From assembly GCA_027574665.1 (NCBI GenBank), contig CM050659.1, positions 24,901,001 through 24,965,000 on the forward strand: DNA of 64,000 nucleotides. The letters run 5' to 3'. Of this stretch, positions 1 to 9,296 are shown piece by piece. The notes below the pieces were generated by a model. It searched no databases, was not told the DNA's origin, and was given only the letters and a program-made list of their open reading frames with translations. How positions within the stretch are numbered: position 1 is the stretch's first letter; the number at the start of each line of letters is the position of its first letter. Made by a program: the position numbers and the translations under genes. This stretch comes from Rhynochetos jubatus (lineage: Eukaryota > Chordata > Aves > Eurypygiformes > Rhynochetidae).

Positions 1-485
1 AGTCCTTCGCTCCTCCCAGCCCACCAACCCCTCCAGCTTAGTCCACCACTGTCCATCCAGGTCCTCCCAGCTCCCCAGCTTTGACTGCTGGCTGGAGAGG
101 GGGTGGGCTTTCCTTCCTTCCAAGGGGCTGTTCCCTTCAGTGTCAGATATGTCAAAGCCACTTTCTAGAAGCAATTATCTAGTTTGTGCTCGCTGATTCT
201 TTAATTTCCTAACATTAATTCGTGCTCCGGTGTTTCGCCTCGCCACGGGAACCCCTTCCCCGTGGGACCGACTGCAGGGTCTGCTGTCCCTGCGCCACAG
301 CCTGGCCCACCACACTGGGCTGCTGCTGGTGGGCTGGGCGGGGGGAGGTCTGTGGGCACATACTGGTGTGAGAGCCTCCCCCATCCCGAGCACTGCCCTG
401 GGGCATGGTGGTGACAGCCACGCTGCCTCAGGGTGTGAGGGCAGGGGCTCCCAACCCCCTTGCAAGCCACCTCCCATTTCACTAG

Positions 486-587
486 CGCATCTTCTTTCCC
501 GAAGGGTCCCTTCCTGCCATTGAGTCGTTCCGGAAGGGGCTGAATGACCTGATGGGTGTTTGCCAGCACGTGCTCAACACCTTTGAG
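486..587 (+). CDS. Penultimate coding exon of an unidentified gene (partial)
   Basis: This 102-base exon is preceded by a pyrimidine-rich tract ending in AG (484-485) and followed by the donor GTGAGA at 588. Only one frame is open; the other two hit a stop after about 12 codons. It encodes 34 residues, starting RIFFPEGS and ending CQHVLNTFE, with an amphipathic, probably helical middle ([15 protein letters not shown]). Both exon ends are in phase 0, so it joins cleanly to the exon at 932. The rest of the gene lies to the left of the window. I do not recognise the family. The splice signals and the matching phase with the next exon are the evidence that it is real. Confidence 0.6.
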
Positions 588-931
588 GTGAGACTATTCC
601 TGAAGAGCTTTTCTATCTCTTGGTTTCAGAGGGGAGAGAGATGGGCTGGGGCTGTGTTGTAGGCACCTGTGGCATGGAAACCTGGTAGTTCTTTCACACG
701 CTCTCTGCCTGGCATGGCGTGGTCTGCCTTCCTTTCCCGTGGAGAGGCTGTAACCTCAGTCCCTTCTGAAGGTATCTGAAGGTACCTGGAGCTCTGTCGG
801 AGCTTCTCGGGTCCCCCAGCCTTTGCAGGCAGGGGACAGAGAGGGCAGAGCACAGACCGGGGCGGTGTCACTGTGTATTTGAGTCACTCGGGTGCGTGCT
901 GTTAACGTTTGTCCTTTGCTCTTGTTTGCAG

Positions 932-979
932 AGGAGCATGAAGGAATACAGGGCCCAGAGGGAGGAAGAGATGCAGTAG
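932..979 (+). CDS. Last coding exon of the same unidentified gene
   Basis: The acceptor is a good pyrimidine tract (tttgctcttgtttgcag) ending at 931. The exon adds 15 residues, RSMKEYRAQREEEMQ, and a TAG stop at 977-979. This continues in phase from the exon at 486-587, so the joined tail ends in a highly charged, probably helical or coiled-coil segment. A short 3' UTR and a strong AATAAA follow. The gene is convergent with EDNRB2. The product is unknown, but the exon/intron/poly(A) arrangement makes a real gene end likely. Confidence 0.6.
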   Translation, partial: RSMKEYRAQREEEMQ

Positions 980-1120
980 CATTTGGGGATGGCGGTCCCT
1001 GTGGATGTGTGTAATGTCTGTGTGTTGAATTCCTTGTGTCTGGTTTTATTTGGATGACAGCTTCGATGCAAATCTGTATTTTGTCTTAATAATAAAGTTT
1101 ACAAAGTTTTAGTGACGCTG
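980..1120 (+). terminator. 3' UTR and poly(A) signal of the left-edge gene
   Basis: A short 3' UTR follows the TAG at 977-979. AATAAA lies at 1091-1096, with cleavage expected around 1110-1120. The sequence downstream is T- and G-containing (gttttagtgacgctgcg), as expected of a vertebrate cleavage site. Confidence 0.65.
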
Positions 1121-1800
1121 CGTTTGGCTCAACGTGGGTACGGAGAGCGACAGCTGGAGGGCAGCTCTTCCACTCTTCCGTCCTATTTCTTCCCCTCTCC
1201 GAGTGTTGTTGGTGTTTCCTGCCCGGGGTTTTCAGGTCACGGAGGCTGCAGGTAGGCTGGTGCGCAGAATCGGTCTGCCCCAGAGCCCGCGGGGAGCAGA
1301 GGGGTCAGTGCTGTGTGAAATTAAGCTTTTAGAGGCATCGCCCTCTACCAGTTTAAACCTTCCTCTTGCTGGCACCGACGCAGTTCACTTCAACAGGCAG
1401 TTGCCTGCCTTTGTCAGCAGATCACTGCAGAATGATTCACTTGGCGGCCGAGATGAGTGAAAACCCACTTGCCTTTTCTAACCCGCCGTAGAATGCAGAC
1501 AAGGGCAGGCCCAGCCCGCCCTCGTGAGCAGGTGTAAAGGGCGCCCTGTTCGGGTCTGCCGGCAGCCAGCCGAGCGAAAGCCTCCTCTTGAGCGTGACAT
1601 GGCATGAAATTGCAGGGGTCTCTCTGCTCCAGGCCAGGCGTAGGACTGCCAACCTTTCCGGTTTGCTCTGCGCGGGGGGGACGCCGCTCGTCTCTTCAGC
1701 TGCCAGAGGAACCCGCTGACGCTCAGTGAAGCATTTAGCAGAGTTTGCAGACCCTCTGCTGCTTAATAAGAAACACCCAGAGATTTTCCTTTCCAACACC
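1121..1800. other. Short intergenic gap between convergent genes
   Basis: This gap lies between the poly(A) site of the plus-strand gene (about 1115) and the distal minus-strand poly(A) signal at 1808. It has moderate GC, and the open frames here are not accompanied by splice or start signals. I see no gene, repeat or RNA in it. Confidence 0.4.
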
Positions 1801-1807
1801 AACATGT

Positions 1808-1813
1808 TTTATT
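1808..1813 (-). terminator. EDNRB2: Distal poly(A) signal, probably EDNRB2
   Basis: On the minus strand this reads TGTATGTCAATAAAACATG, immediately followed by the GU-rich stretch TGTTGGTGTTGG. That is the full upstream-UGUA, AATAAA and GU-rich layout of a vertebrate poly(A) site. The nearest minus-strand gene upstream is EDNRB2 (stop at 4883), which would give a 3' UTR of about 3.1 kb. No other minus-strand coding exon was found in between. Assignment to EDNRB2 is inference; a separate short transcript is the alternative. Confidence 0.5.
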
Positions 1814-4800
1814 GACATACAGGGGAGTAAGGGGGAGGCTGTAAAATGTCAGGTTTTCTCTATAAAATTCCTCTTTCAAATGTGAATTGGCAGACCTGGT
1901 CACTCTGACAGGCCGGCAGTGGGGACGAGGAGCCAGCCGAACCCTACACATCGTAGTAAGGCTCCTTTGCCTCGGTTTGCTGCTGTGGATTCATCCTGCT
2001 GCGCCAGCACGGTCCCGCATCCATAGCGGGTAGCCGCTGGGCCTTTGCTTTTGGCTCCCTTGGGTTTTGGCTCCTGACCCAAACCCTTCTGTGATTCTCC
2101 AGGTTGTCCAGGCTACAAAGGCACTGACCCAAATCAGCCTGCAGCGAGCAAGTCCCCCGCTTACACAGTGTTTCTCACCTACGTGGCTCTCGCGGTGGGG
2201 TCCCCACGAGCCAGGGCTACGCTCCAGGCCTGTGCAATGCGATGCGGACCCCAAGAGAAGAAGATGTTGGCTCAACCGATGCCCGAAGCACCAGCCGTTT
2301 CAGGTGAGAGGGAGGGACACTGTAGCCATCGTGTCGGAGCATCCCACATGCCAACTGTCACAGGGCTTCTTTCCCTGACAAGGGGTCCGACACCTCCGGG
2401 GGCATCCCCGTTGCGTGGCCCAACAACCAGACCCTTGTTTGCAGTGATGAGAGGTTTGTAATAGGTAAAACTCCCATGGTGACGCACGTGGCAGTAGATG
2501 GGAAGGCCAGCGCGTCCCATTTGTCTCTTCCCACCCTCCCTTCCAGCCAGCAGCACTGTGCAGCCTCCCGGCACCTCCTGAGCCCGCTGGACCCAGAGTG
2601 GGGGCACGAGCAGGAATTTTAGGGAGTACCAACAGAGATGCAGTGGTGGAGATGTTAACCTGAAGGAAAACACTCGGTAGCAGCTGCTTGCAGCCTGGCA
2701 GGACAGGCTGTGGTGCGTAGGAGAGGGCCAGCCTCATCCTGGCAGGAGAATGCCAAGGAATTGGGCCATCTGGAACCAAATTTGCCAAAATTTGGGGTAG
2801 GGCAGGATGTAAGCGAGACGTTGCATTAGGCTTACCCACCGCTACGTCCTTGGAGTGGTACGAGGTGTTGGCTTGAAGACACAGAAGCCGTTTGCCTGTG
2901 AATGTGGACAAATACAGAAATACGTGGGATTCAGATGGTTTTTATAAGCACTGTCTCCTAAAACCTGCGCTGGGATGTTTCGGTTTCCTCCGTTGACTTC
3001 CGTTGTCCACCGACAGAGCGCGGCCAGGCCTAGGGCAGAGCACAGGGCAGCGCTGCGGGGCTGACGCAGACAAAGCTGCTCCAGTGGGTAGGTGAGTTTG
3101 CAGGAAACGTGCTGCTCTGGATATGCCTCCTCTTTCTGGTTCTGTGGAAACCCATTTGTCCTTCCGAAGGGTGATTTGTTTGTAAAACGGTTGCATCTCA
3201 GTGAAAACGAAGCTAAAAACCACCCCCAGCGCCTGGAAAATGTTTTGCTTTATTTGCAGGTCTTTTCTCGTCTCCCTTTTTCCTCTCTCCATCTTTTTTC
3301 CGTGACAAGATGAAAAGGGGAATGAAGACAGAAAGAGAGGGAAAAGAGAGAAGAAAACACCAACAGAGAAGTCATCAAAACCTTGGTAATTAAAGCTTTC
3401 TCATAGAGGTTGTCTTACAGTTTTGGCATTTTTTGGAAGAACACGCCGGCAGAGCACTCGGGGGTTAATTAATAGTCAATTTGTGAAGGCTCTTTGCCGT
3501 ATTTCAGTTAGCTCCGGTGGCCCCTTCAGCTGAGACCGGACCTTCCCCGTTGCCTTTTCCACCTTAGACCGTGAGGACGAGCATCTCTGTCCCCCTCCAC
3601 GTGACCTGAACCTCGGTGTCACGGTGCTGCGGCCAAGACGCTTGGGGCTCCAGCCCCACCGCCCCCTTGGAGCTCAGCCTTGTTGGCAGAGGGAAGGCGG
3701 CTACGGGCATCAAAATGCCGGGCTCCCCGTCGCTTCCCCGCAGAGCTGTGGCCTTGCAGGCGATCCCCCTCCCAGGAGCCGGTGGCTGCAGGAGGCTGTG
3801 GACTTCCCATAGCCAAAGACCACGGATCAAGGCTGGAAGGGCACATCTGGATCCTCTGCCTTGCATCCTATGTCAGGCAGAGAATTAGCTGCTTCCAGTT
3901 GGTGCCGAGGGGTTGGAAAGGTGAGGGCTGGTTCCCTGGTCCCAGCCTCATCTGGATTTGAGCCATCTCTGCCTTCCCTTTCCTGGACTTACAAACTCTT
4001 CCCTGGGAGGACAGCCCCTTGGGCCAGCAACGGTGTCTGGCTAGCCAGGAGCTCACTGGCCCTGGGGTGGGGGAAGCTGGAGCTGACGGTTTGGCTGGAT
4101 GCTGCCACTAGCTTCTGCCAGGGATACCTGGTGCCCGGAGCCGTGCTGCCACGTACGATCACTTTCTTGTGCCATACACAGGCGGGGTGAGCATCATCCC
4201 TGGGTGGGGAGCCTGAGGCAGATTTCCCAGGAAAAGGTGAAGAGGAGGGGGTGTTTTGGGGCTCCCCAGGCCAGGTTGGTCACACAGTGAGGCCACGTTA
4301 CTGCCCATCTCTCCCTGCCATGAACAGGAGGAGATTTCACACCATTGGTGCTCTGCCAGACATACGTGGTGCCTGGATCTTATCCTGGCTCTCTGCCCAG
4401 GGACAGCCTGTCTTGGCAACAGAGGGAGATGGTAAGGGATGTTATCAAAGCTTTTCTTTGGCTGTTTCAGCTGGAAATTGTCACTCACGGTCCTCTCCCT
4501 GTCCTCCTCATCCCACATCCATCTCAAAGTGACCACGTCTCAACCTTCCTTCCCTTTCCACACACATTTCCCCACCCCACGTTTCCACCCAAGACCAATG
4601 ACCCTAAGTCACTTCGTTTTGCTGTGCGGAAATGAAAAATCCTGTAAGGATCTGAACGCCCTTCCCCCTCCTCCAGAGGCAGCTGGGACCGGAGGGCGGA
4701 TGGGTGGCGTTCAGAGCTAGTCCCAGGGGCCCGTGAATTGCTGCGGCTCCTTCCAGGGGGGTTACAACACGAAGGCAAAAACGATTCAGGCCCAGCCAGG

Positions 4801-4882
4801 AAACAGCCGTGCGGGAGAAACGGAGGGGTCCTGCCGCCCTGGCACAGCGCCTTCTCCTCTCGGCCCCGCGGGTGCCACGGCT
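1814..4882 (-). other. EDNRB2: Probable EDNRB2 3' UTR and flank
   Basis: This is about 3 kb between the EDNRB2 stop codon and the distal poly(A) signal. It contains open frames of up to 203 codons (2300-2911, minus), but these have low-complexity Pro/Gly/Ala/Arg-rich translations and no splice context. A purine-rich strip lies at 3306-3365. I interpret the region as untranslated 3' sequence, not coding sequence. Confidence 0.4.
3249..3254 (-). terminator. EDNRB2: Proximal poly(A) signal candidate for EDNRB2
   Basis: The minus strand has CTGCAAATAAAGCAAAAC, and about 25 bases downstream the GU-rich GGGGGTGGTTTTTAG. It lies about 1.6 kb past the EDNRB2 stop codon and would give a shorter 3' UTR than the signal at 1808. 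Confidence 0.4.
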
Positions 4883-5032
4883 TTAGGAAGAGCTGTACTT
4901 GTTACTCAAGCGGGAGCTGCTCCGGTCCAGCCCCAGCTCCTGCCCGTTGGCTTTCCACTTCCCAACAGAGCCCTTCTCGTCCGTCGGCGTGATGCTCAGG
5001 GGCGGTCTCTGGCACCAGCAGCACAGGCAGGA
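4883..5032 (-). CDS. EDNRB2: EDNRB2 coding exon 7 and stop
   Basis: The acceptor TTGTCTCCTCGCAG precedes 5032. It encodes residues 387-435, starting with the palmitoylation motif SCLCCWCQ and ending SNKYSSS, then TAA at 4885-4883. The Ser-rich tail is the probable receptor-kinase target. Confidence 0.93.
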   Translation of the reverse strand, partial: SCLCCWCQRPPLSITPTDEKGSVGKWKANGQELGLDRSSSRLSNKYSSS

Positions 5033-8000
5033 CTGCGAGGAGACAAGAGGGTGGAGAGGGAGGTTACGAGCATGGGCTAGAGGGTAGAAGAGGAGGAAAT
5101 ATTCCCTTACTGGTGCTGGCAGCTCAACCTGCGCAGCGCCAGGCTGGGAATCGCAGCCTGGGGGTCTGAGCCGTGCTGGCCCGCGGGTCTGTGGGAGCAG
5201 ATTTTCCAAGATGGGGCTGGTGCGGATTGGAAACGAAGGTACCGAAATCTTGGGTACCTTTTGCAGTTGTGTTCCCTTGCCCTTGGGGGACAGAAATTAT
5301 GGGTGATGCTTAGCTGGGCTCAGCTCTTCTTTTTGCCACAGCAGCTGGGAGGTGACTCCTATTCCTGTCCCGTCCCAGGGCTCCACTGCTCCTGAAAATT
5401 CTCTCTGAATAACTTGGGCTTGAAGTTTAAAGCAGCGCCAGTCCCTGGTTTGTGGGGATGCTTCTGATCCAGAACGACAGGGACCTCTGGGACACTTTGT
5501 CCTGGTCCTGCACTGACGAAAGCCTCCCCACAGCCGGGCAGCGAGCTCTGGTGTACTTGAAGCTGGGAAGAGAGGGGCCCAGCAGGGGGGAAATTTGGGA
5601 GGATAAATCTGATCAGTATATGAGCAAGTAGGGGAATGCTGTGGGCTGCTGGCAGCCCCAGCGTGTCCCTGATGGAGCATTTCTCTGGGAGCCAGGAGCT
5701 GTGAGGTCCAGACCTGTCTGCCGCTGCTTGTTGGCTTTGCCAAACCACGCTCCGCTTTCCCCCTCCCCTTGTAAGCGCAGAAATCCACGGCGGGGGGGGG
5801 GCACCCGCCTGCTCTGCGGGAGCTTGTGTCCCTGGGAGCGGTGTCTGGGAACGGAGGGATCTCTGCAGGGATCAGTCCTACCTGGAAGCAGTTCTTGAAT
5901 TTCCGGCTGACGAAGTAGAGAGCCACAGGGTTGATGCAGGAATTGAGCGAGGCCATGTTGATCCCAAAGTAATCCATCACCAGGAGGAAACTGAGGCGGG
6001 AGGGGAGAGAAGAAGGCGGATGTGTTGGAAGCTACTGAGCGTGATGCAGGGACTCTCTGCCCAGGAGACCTCTTTCACCCCTCGCTTTATAGAGACACTT
6101 CAAAACCTAACAACTTCTGTTCTTACGGCCCCCACACCCTCCTCTGGGCCTGGCAGGGGAGCAATGCCGTCTGGACAGGCGCTATAGGAACAAGGGGGTT
6201 GGAAGGCCACTGCAAAGCCTCGCGGGGGCTCCCGGCACGGTGCCCTCCTGCCGATGCCCCTACCTGAGCAGTTCGCATCTGTTGGGGTCCGTCTGGTCGT
6301 AGATGGTCTTTTTGAGGATGCGGCTGAGGTGGAGGGGCAGCCAGCAGAGAGCGAAGATCACCACGAGGCAGAACACCGTCTTGGCCACCTCCCGACGCTG
6401 CGGAAAGGGGGTGGGCAGGGGGAAAGGGTGGTCTGGCTGGGCACTGGGGAGCGGGTGGAGCAAAGCACCATCTCCCCGTGCCGAGCAAGGGCCCTTCAAG
6501 TAATTCCTGTAATCTGAGGGGGGCTGGGCACCCCTTTTCAGCCCAGAGCACAACCTGCACGTTCCAACTCCTGCACCACGAGGACACTGAGATCCAGGCT
6601 GCAGGAAGAGGTGGGGCACTGGCAGCACAATACAGACCAGACTCCTTCCCACCCCTTCCCACCATTGCTCCTGGTGACTTTGCTGGGGTGATACCCCCTG
6701 GGACATGGGGGCCTCATCCATCCACCCTTCATACTGGGTTATTGTGACAAGGAGCTGCTCTGCCTCAAGGGATCTTTCTGCAGAGCGTGGGAGGGGACAG
6801 TGGGCTATTCTTTTCCCTGCAGGCCTTGTCTGTGATGTGGTACATTCAGCATTTGGTCCAGTTTGGCGTGATCTGGGCTGGCACTGAGATAACTGACCAT
6901 GAGAAATTGAAAATCGAGCTGGTCCATGGCCATAAGGTTTGGGTTGTCCCTGAGACTGGGAATTGCAGAGCTGAAAGCTGCTCTCCCAGGTCTAATTCAC
7001 TGACGGTGTCAGTGTGCCACTACCCGCTGACCACGGTGAGGCTCTGTCAGCTCGTGCCTGTCCCTTACAGGGGCAGGTACCAGTTCCCCCTTCCACAGCG
7101 CTCCCTCCCGCTTTGGGAAATACCGGAGCTTTCTGCTTTCCCAGTTTTCTTACCCGTTTCATGTGGTCATTCAGAGCAATCCGCATGCCATTTCTCTTGC
7201 TCAGCATCTCGCATGACATGAGGGTGTAGAAGATGCCAGTGCATACCAAGGGGAGGCAGAAATAGAAGCCGAAAAGCCACCAGTCCTTCACATCACGGTA
7301 GAACTGCGTGCGAAAGAGAGAGCAACTGGGAAATGGGGAAGAGGGAGAGGAAGGGGCATGAACCGACCCGGTCCCTGAGATGCTGGCCTCTCTCAGACCC
7401 TTGTGATACGTGAAGGTGTAACAGCTCCTGTGCTAAATGCACGTGGGATTATCTTCCCCCAAGGCTGCTGCAAAAGTTTAGGCTAAAGCAGTCAGGTTTA
7501 GGTCTGGCTGTCAGTCTGTCCAACCTAACACTCCTGTGCAGGAAACAGAGGCAAGAGCTTATTAGGCAGCTCTGGTGGGGTAAATTCTGGTGCTCTGTAA
7601 GGATCTTCATTCCCTTGCTCACCCTTTGCTGACCCTGTGATAAAGGTTACCCGTGCAGACTGGTTGTGGAGATGCTTTTTGGCCTGCTGGGCCAGCAAGG
7701 CAGGTTCTGAAGCTTCCCAAGCTGTGCCAGGACCTTCTGATGTGAATGGTGAAGGCAGGACACAGCTTAAGCCTGTTTTCTGACCCCTCATTCAAAGCAA
7801 GTCTGCTACTGTGCTTTGATTTCACTCTCCCTGTGCTCACCCCGGTGGCTAGAAGAGAAGCATCTCATCCTCTGATGGAGCAGGGAGGATGCCCGGGTTG
7901 CCTGTCTCCCTCTCCCTGCAGTTGCGGCGGGACAGAGTACGTACCATCATGAAGCTGGATTTCTGTTCGGAGGCGAGCATGCACACCCACATGTGTCGTT

Positions 8001-9277
8001 CCCAGTAGCTGAGCTCCACCATGTCGAAGGCTATAGCTTCGGGGACCGCGAGCACGATGGCCACTGCCCAGATCAGCATCACCTCCACTGCCTTCCACAT
8101 GGGGATGCCTATCCCCTGGATCCGGCTCCAGGACGCCACTGCTCGGTACCTGCCCAACGCATGGAAACACAACAGGGGTGAGGAAAGCGACCGTCAGGAA
8201 GGGGCTGAGAAGGTTAGAGTCGTCCCCAAAGGTCCTGTCCCTTATTCCATCCTCCTCCACCCCTGACCCTTGCCCTTCAGTGGAATGGGAAAGATGAGAA
8301 ACGGGGGCTCGGTGGATGAATGTGGGTGGGCTCTAGTCAAACACGGGTCAGGCTGGGCACGTTTTCTTACCTGTCGATGCTGAGAGCACACAGGCTGAGG
8401 ACCGTGATGCCCACTGAGGCTTTTTGGATGAAGGGGACCAGCTTGCACACCTGCACGCCAAAGGGCCAGTCCTTTGCCAAGAGCTGGGGAAGAACCACAG
8501 GGTTAACAGGCTGCTTCGGGAACGCGTGCCCAGCTTCCCGGAAGAGCAGGTGGTTACCCACGGGGAGTGAGAAGCCCACAAAGAGCAGCTGAAAGCACTC
8601 GGGAGTTACCTCCGCGGGGATTACTCAGGGTGTGCTCCAGTATTTTGTGTTGTACTGGGAACAATTCGTTAGCCAAAGGGCTCGTTGTGAGATGAGTTGT
8701 CACGTAGATGGAAGGATGGCCCAGACACCAGGTCCTGACTCCAGAATTTGGGTGGTTTTGGGTCTGAATCCTAAATGCCACAATGGGCTTTGGGTTGCTT
8801 TCAGAGGGAAAACCCTGGGAGGGAGCCTACCTTATATACATTGATGGGCAGACCGATGAGGATGTAGAGAAGGTCTCCGAGCGCCAAGCTAGCAATGAGG
8901 ACGTTTGGCCCGTTCCTCATGCACTTGTTCTTGTAAATGATCCTCAGGAGCGTGGAGTTCCCAATGATCCCTACTACGAAGATGGTGCAGGACACGATGG
9001 TGTTGATGTACTTGAAGATGTGTCTGATGTCTGCAGGCTTCACGCACACGGGCAGCAAGGGTGGCTCAGAGCCGGTGCTCCGGGGGAGGGTCTCCGAGTG
9101 GTTCAGTGGTTTGGCATCCTGGAACAGACTCGGCTGGACCAGACTGTAAGCCTGCTCCTGGGTAAGCACCTCAAAGGGGACGGTGCTGTCCTGGAAAGCC
9201 CTGGGGGTCTGGTTGTGCACCCCGGAGAAGAGACAAGCCAGGAAAATGGCTAAGGTGGGAGCCGGGACTCTCGCCAT
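4883..9277 (-). CDS. EDNRB2: Endothelin receptor type B2 (seven coding exons, intact)
   Basis: Joining exons 9277-8831, 8483-8371, 8149-7945, 7303-7154, 6397-6264, 5990-5882 and 5032-4883 gives 1308 bases, 435 residues plus stop; every junction is GT-AG and in phase. The product is a class A G-protein-coupled receptor of the plasma membrane that binds endothelins (EDN3 is the usual ligand for melanoblasts) and signals through Gq/Gi. Visible features are a signal peptide (about 1-20), N-glycosylation sequons at N22 and N59, N107 (TM1), D135 (TM2), the C162-C243 disulphide pair, K170 in [11 protein letters not shown] at 186-188, CWLP with W324, NPVALY at 370-375, a palmitoylation cluster CLCCWC, and the C-terminal SNKYSSS shared with EDNRB. 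B2 rather than B1 is inferred from N-terminal sequence, length and linkage; EDNRA is ruled out by the tail. Chicken positions C244 and R332, recalled as changed in mottled plumage, correspond to intact C243 and R331. Confidence 0.93.
5882..5990 (-). CDS. EDNRB2: EDNRB2 coding exon 6
   Basis: The acceptor CTCCCGCCTCAG precedes 5990 and the donor GTAGGA follows 5882. It completes S350 and encodes TM7 ([18 protein letters not shown]) with the NPVALY motif, then the start of helix 8, [10 protein letters not shown]. It ends in phase 0. Confidence 0.93.
6264..6397 (-). CDS. EDNRB2: EDNRB2 coding exon 5
   Basis: The acceptor CCTTTCCGCAG precedes 6397 and the donor GTAGGG follows 6264. It encodes residues 306-349 plus two bases of S350: [11 protein letters not shown]6 with CWLPLHLSR (R331 intact) and ECL3 with DPNRCELL. 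Confidence 0.93.
7154..7303 (-). CDS. EDNRB2: EDNRB2 coding exon 4
   Basis: The acceptor TTTCGCACGCAG precedes 7303 and the donor GTAAGA follows 7154. It encodes residues 256-305: the [16 protein letters not shown] segment that starts TM5, then the ICL3 residues [10 protein letters not shown] and ALNDHMKR. An alternative donor one base away would break the frame with exon 5. Confidence 0.93.
7945..8149 (-). CDS. EDNRB2: EDNRB2 coding exon 3
   Basis: The acceptor GCGTTGGGCAG precedes 8149 and the donor GTACGT follows 7945. It encodes residues 188-255: the tyrosine of DRY, ICL2, TM4 (about 206-225) and ECL2 with C243 (WVCML). It ends in phase 0. Confidence 0.93.
8371..8483 (-). CDS. EDNRB2: EDNRB2 coding exon 2
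   Basis: The acceptor TTCTTCCCCAG lies just before 8483 and the donor GTAAGA follows 8371. It encodes residues 150-187: ECL1 with WPFG, C162, and TM3 with FIQKASVG through SIDR. The arginine of DRY is split across the junction (AG|G). Confidence 0.93.
8831..9277 (-). CDS. EDNRB2: EDNRB2 coding exon 1
   Basis: This exon encodes residues 1-149: signal peptide, glycosylated extracellular N-terminus, TM1 and most of TM2, ending ...GLPINVYK. The donor GTAGGC occupies 8830-8825. The start at 9277 is the only Met giving a hydrophobic signal peptide ([19 protein letters not shown]). Its context is TCA-ATG-G, moderate rather than optimal. The exon ends in phase 0. Confidence 0.93.
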
Positions 9278-9296
9278 TGAGGACCGAATGGCGGAG
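9278..9296 (-). promoter_or_regulatory. EDNRB2: EDNRB2 5' UTR start and possible upstream splice acceptor
   Basis: Upstream of the ATG the minus strand reads GGACTTCTGCACCCAG|CTCCGCC, with the AG ending at 9297. This is a plausible acceptor if a non-coding first exon lies further upstream. No clear TATA box is seen directly upstream, which fits either a TATA-less promoter here or a spliced 5' UTR. Confidence 0.3.

Noticed and set aside
486-979. Naming the left-edge gene from X-linked or chromosome 4 neighbours
   Set aside because: I compared the 49-residue tail with several recalled proteins from that syntenic region and none fitted, so no symbol is given.
2300-2911. 203-codon minus-strand open frame downstream of EDNRB2
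   Set aside because: Pro/Ser/His-rich with no domain, no start context and no splice signals; it lies inside the likely 3' UTR.
5297-5980. 227-codon minus-strand frame starting with [15 protein letters not shown]
   Set aside because: Only the first part (to CFQ at 5882) is EDNRB2 exon 6; the rest is read-through into intron 6 past a good donor.
8783-9253. 156-codon plus-strand open frame over EDNRB2 exon 1
   Set aside because: It is the antisense shadow of a real coding exon; its Asp/Val/Gly-rich translation arises from the opposite strand's codon use.
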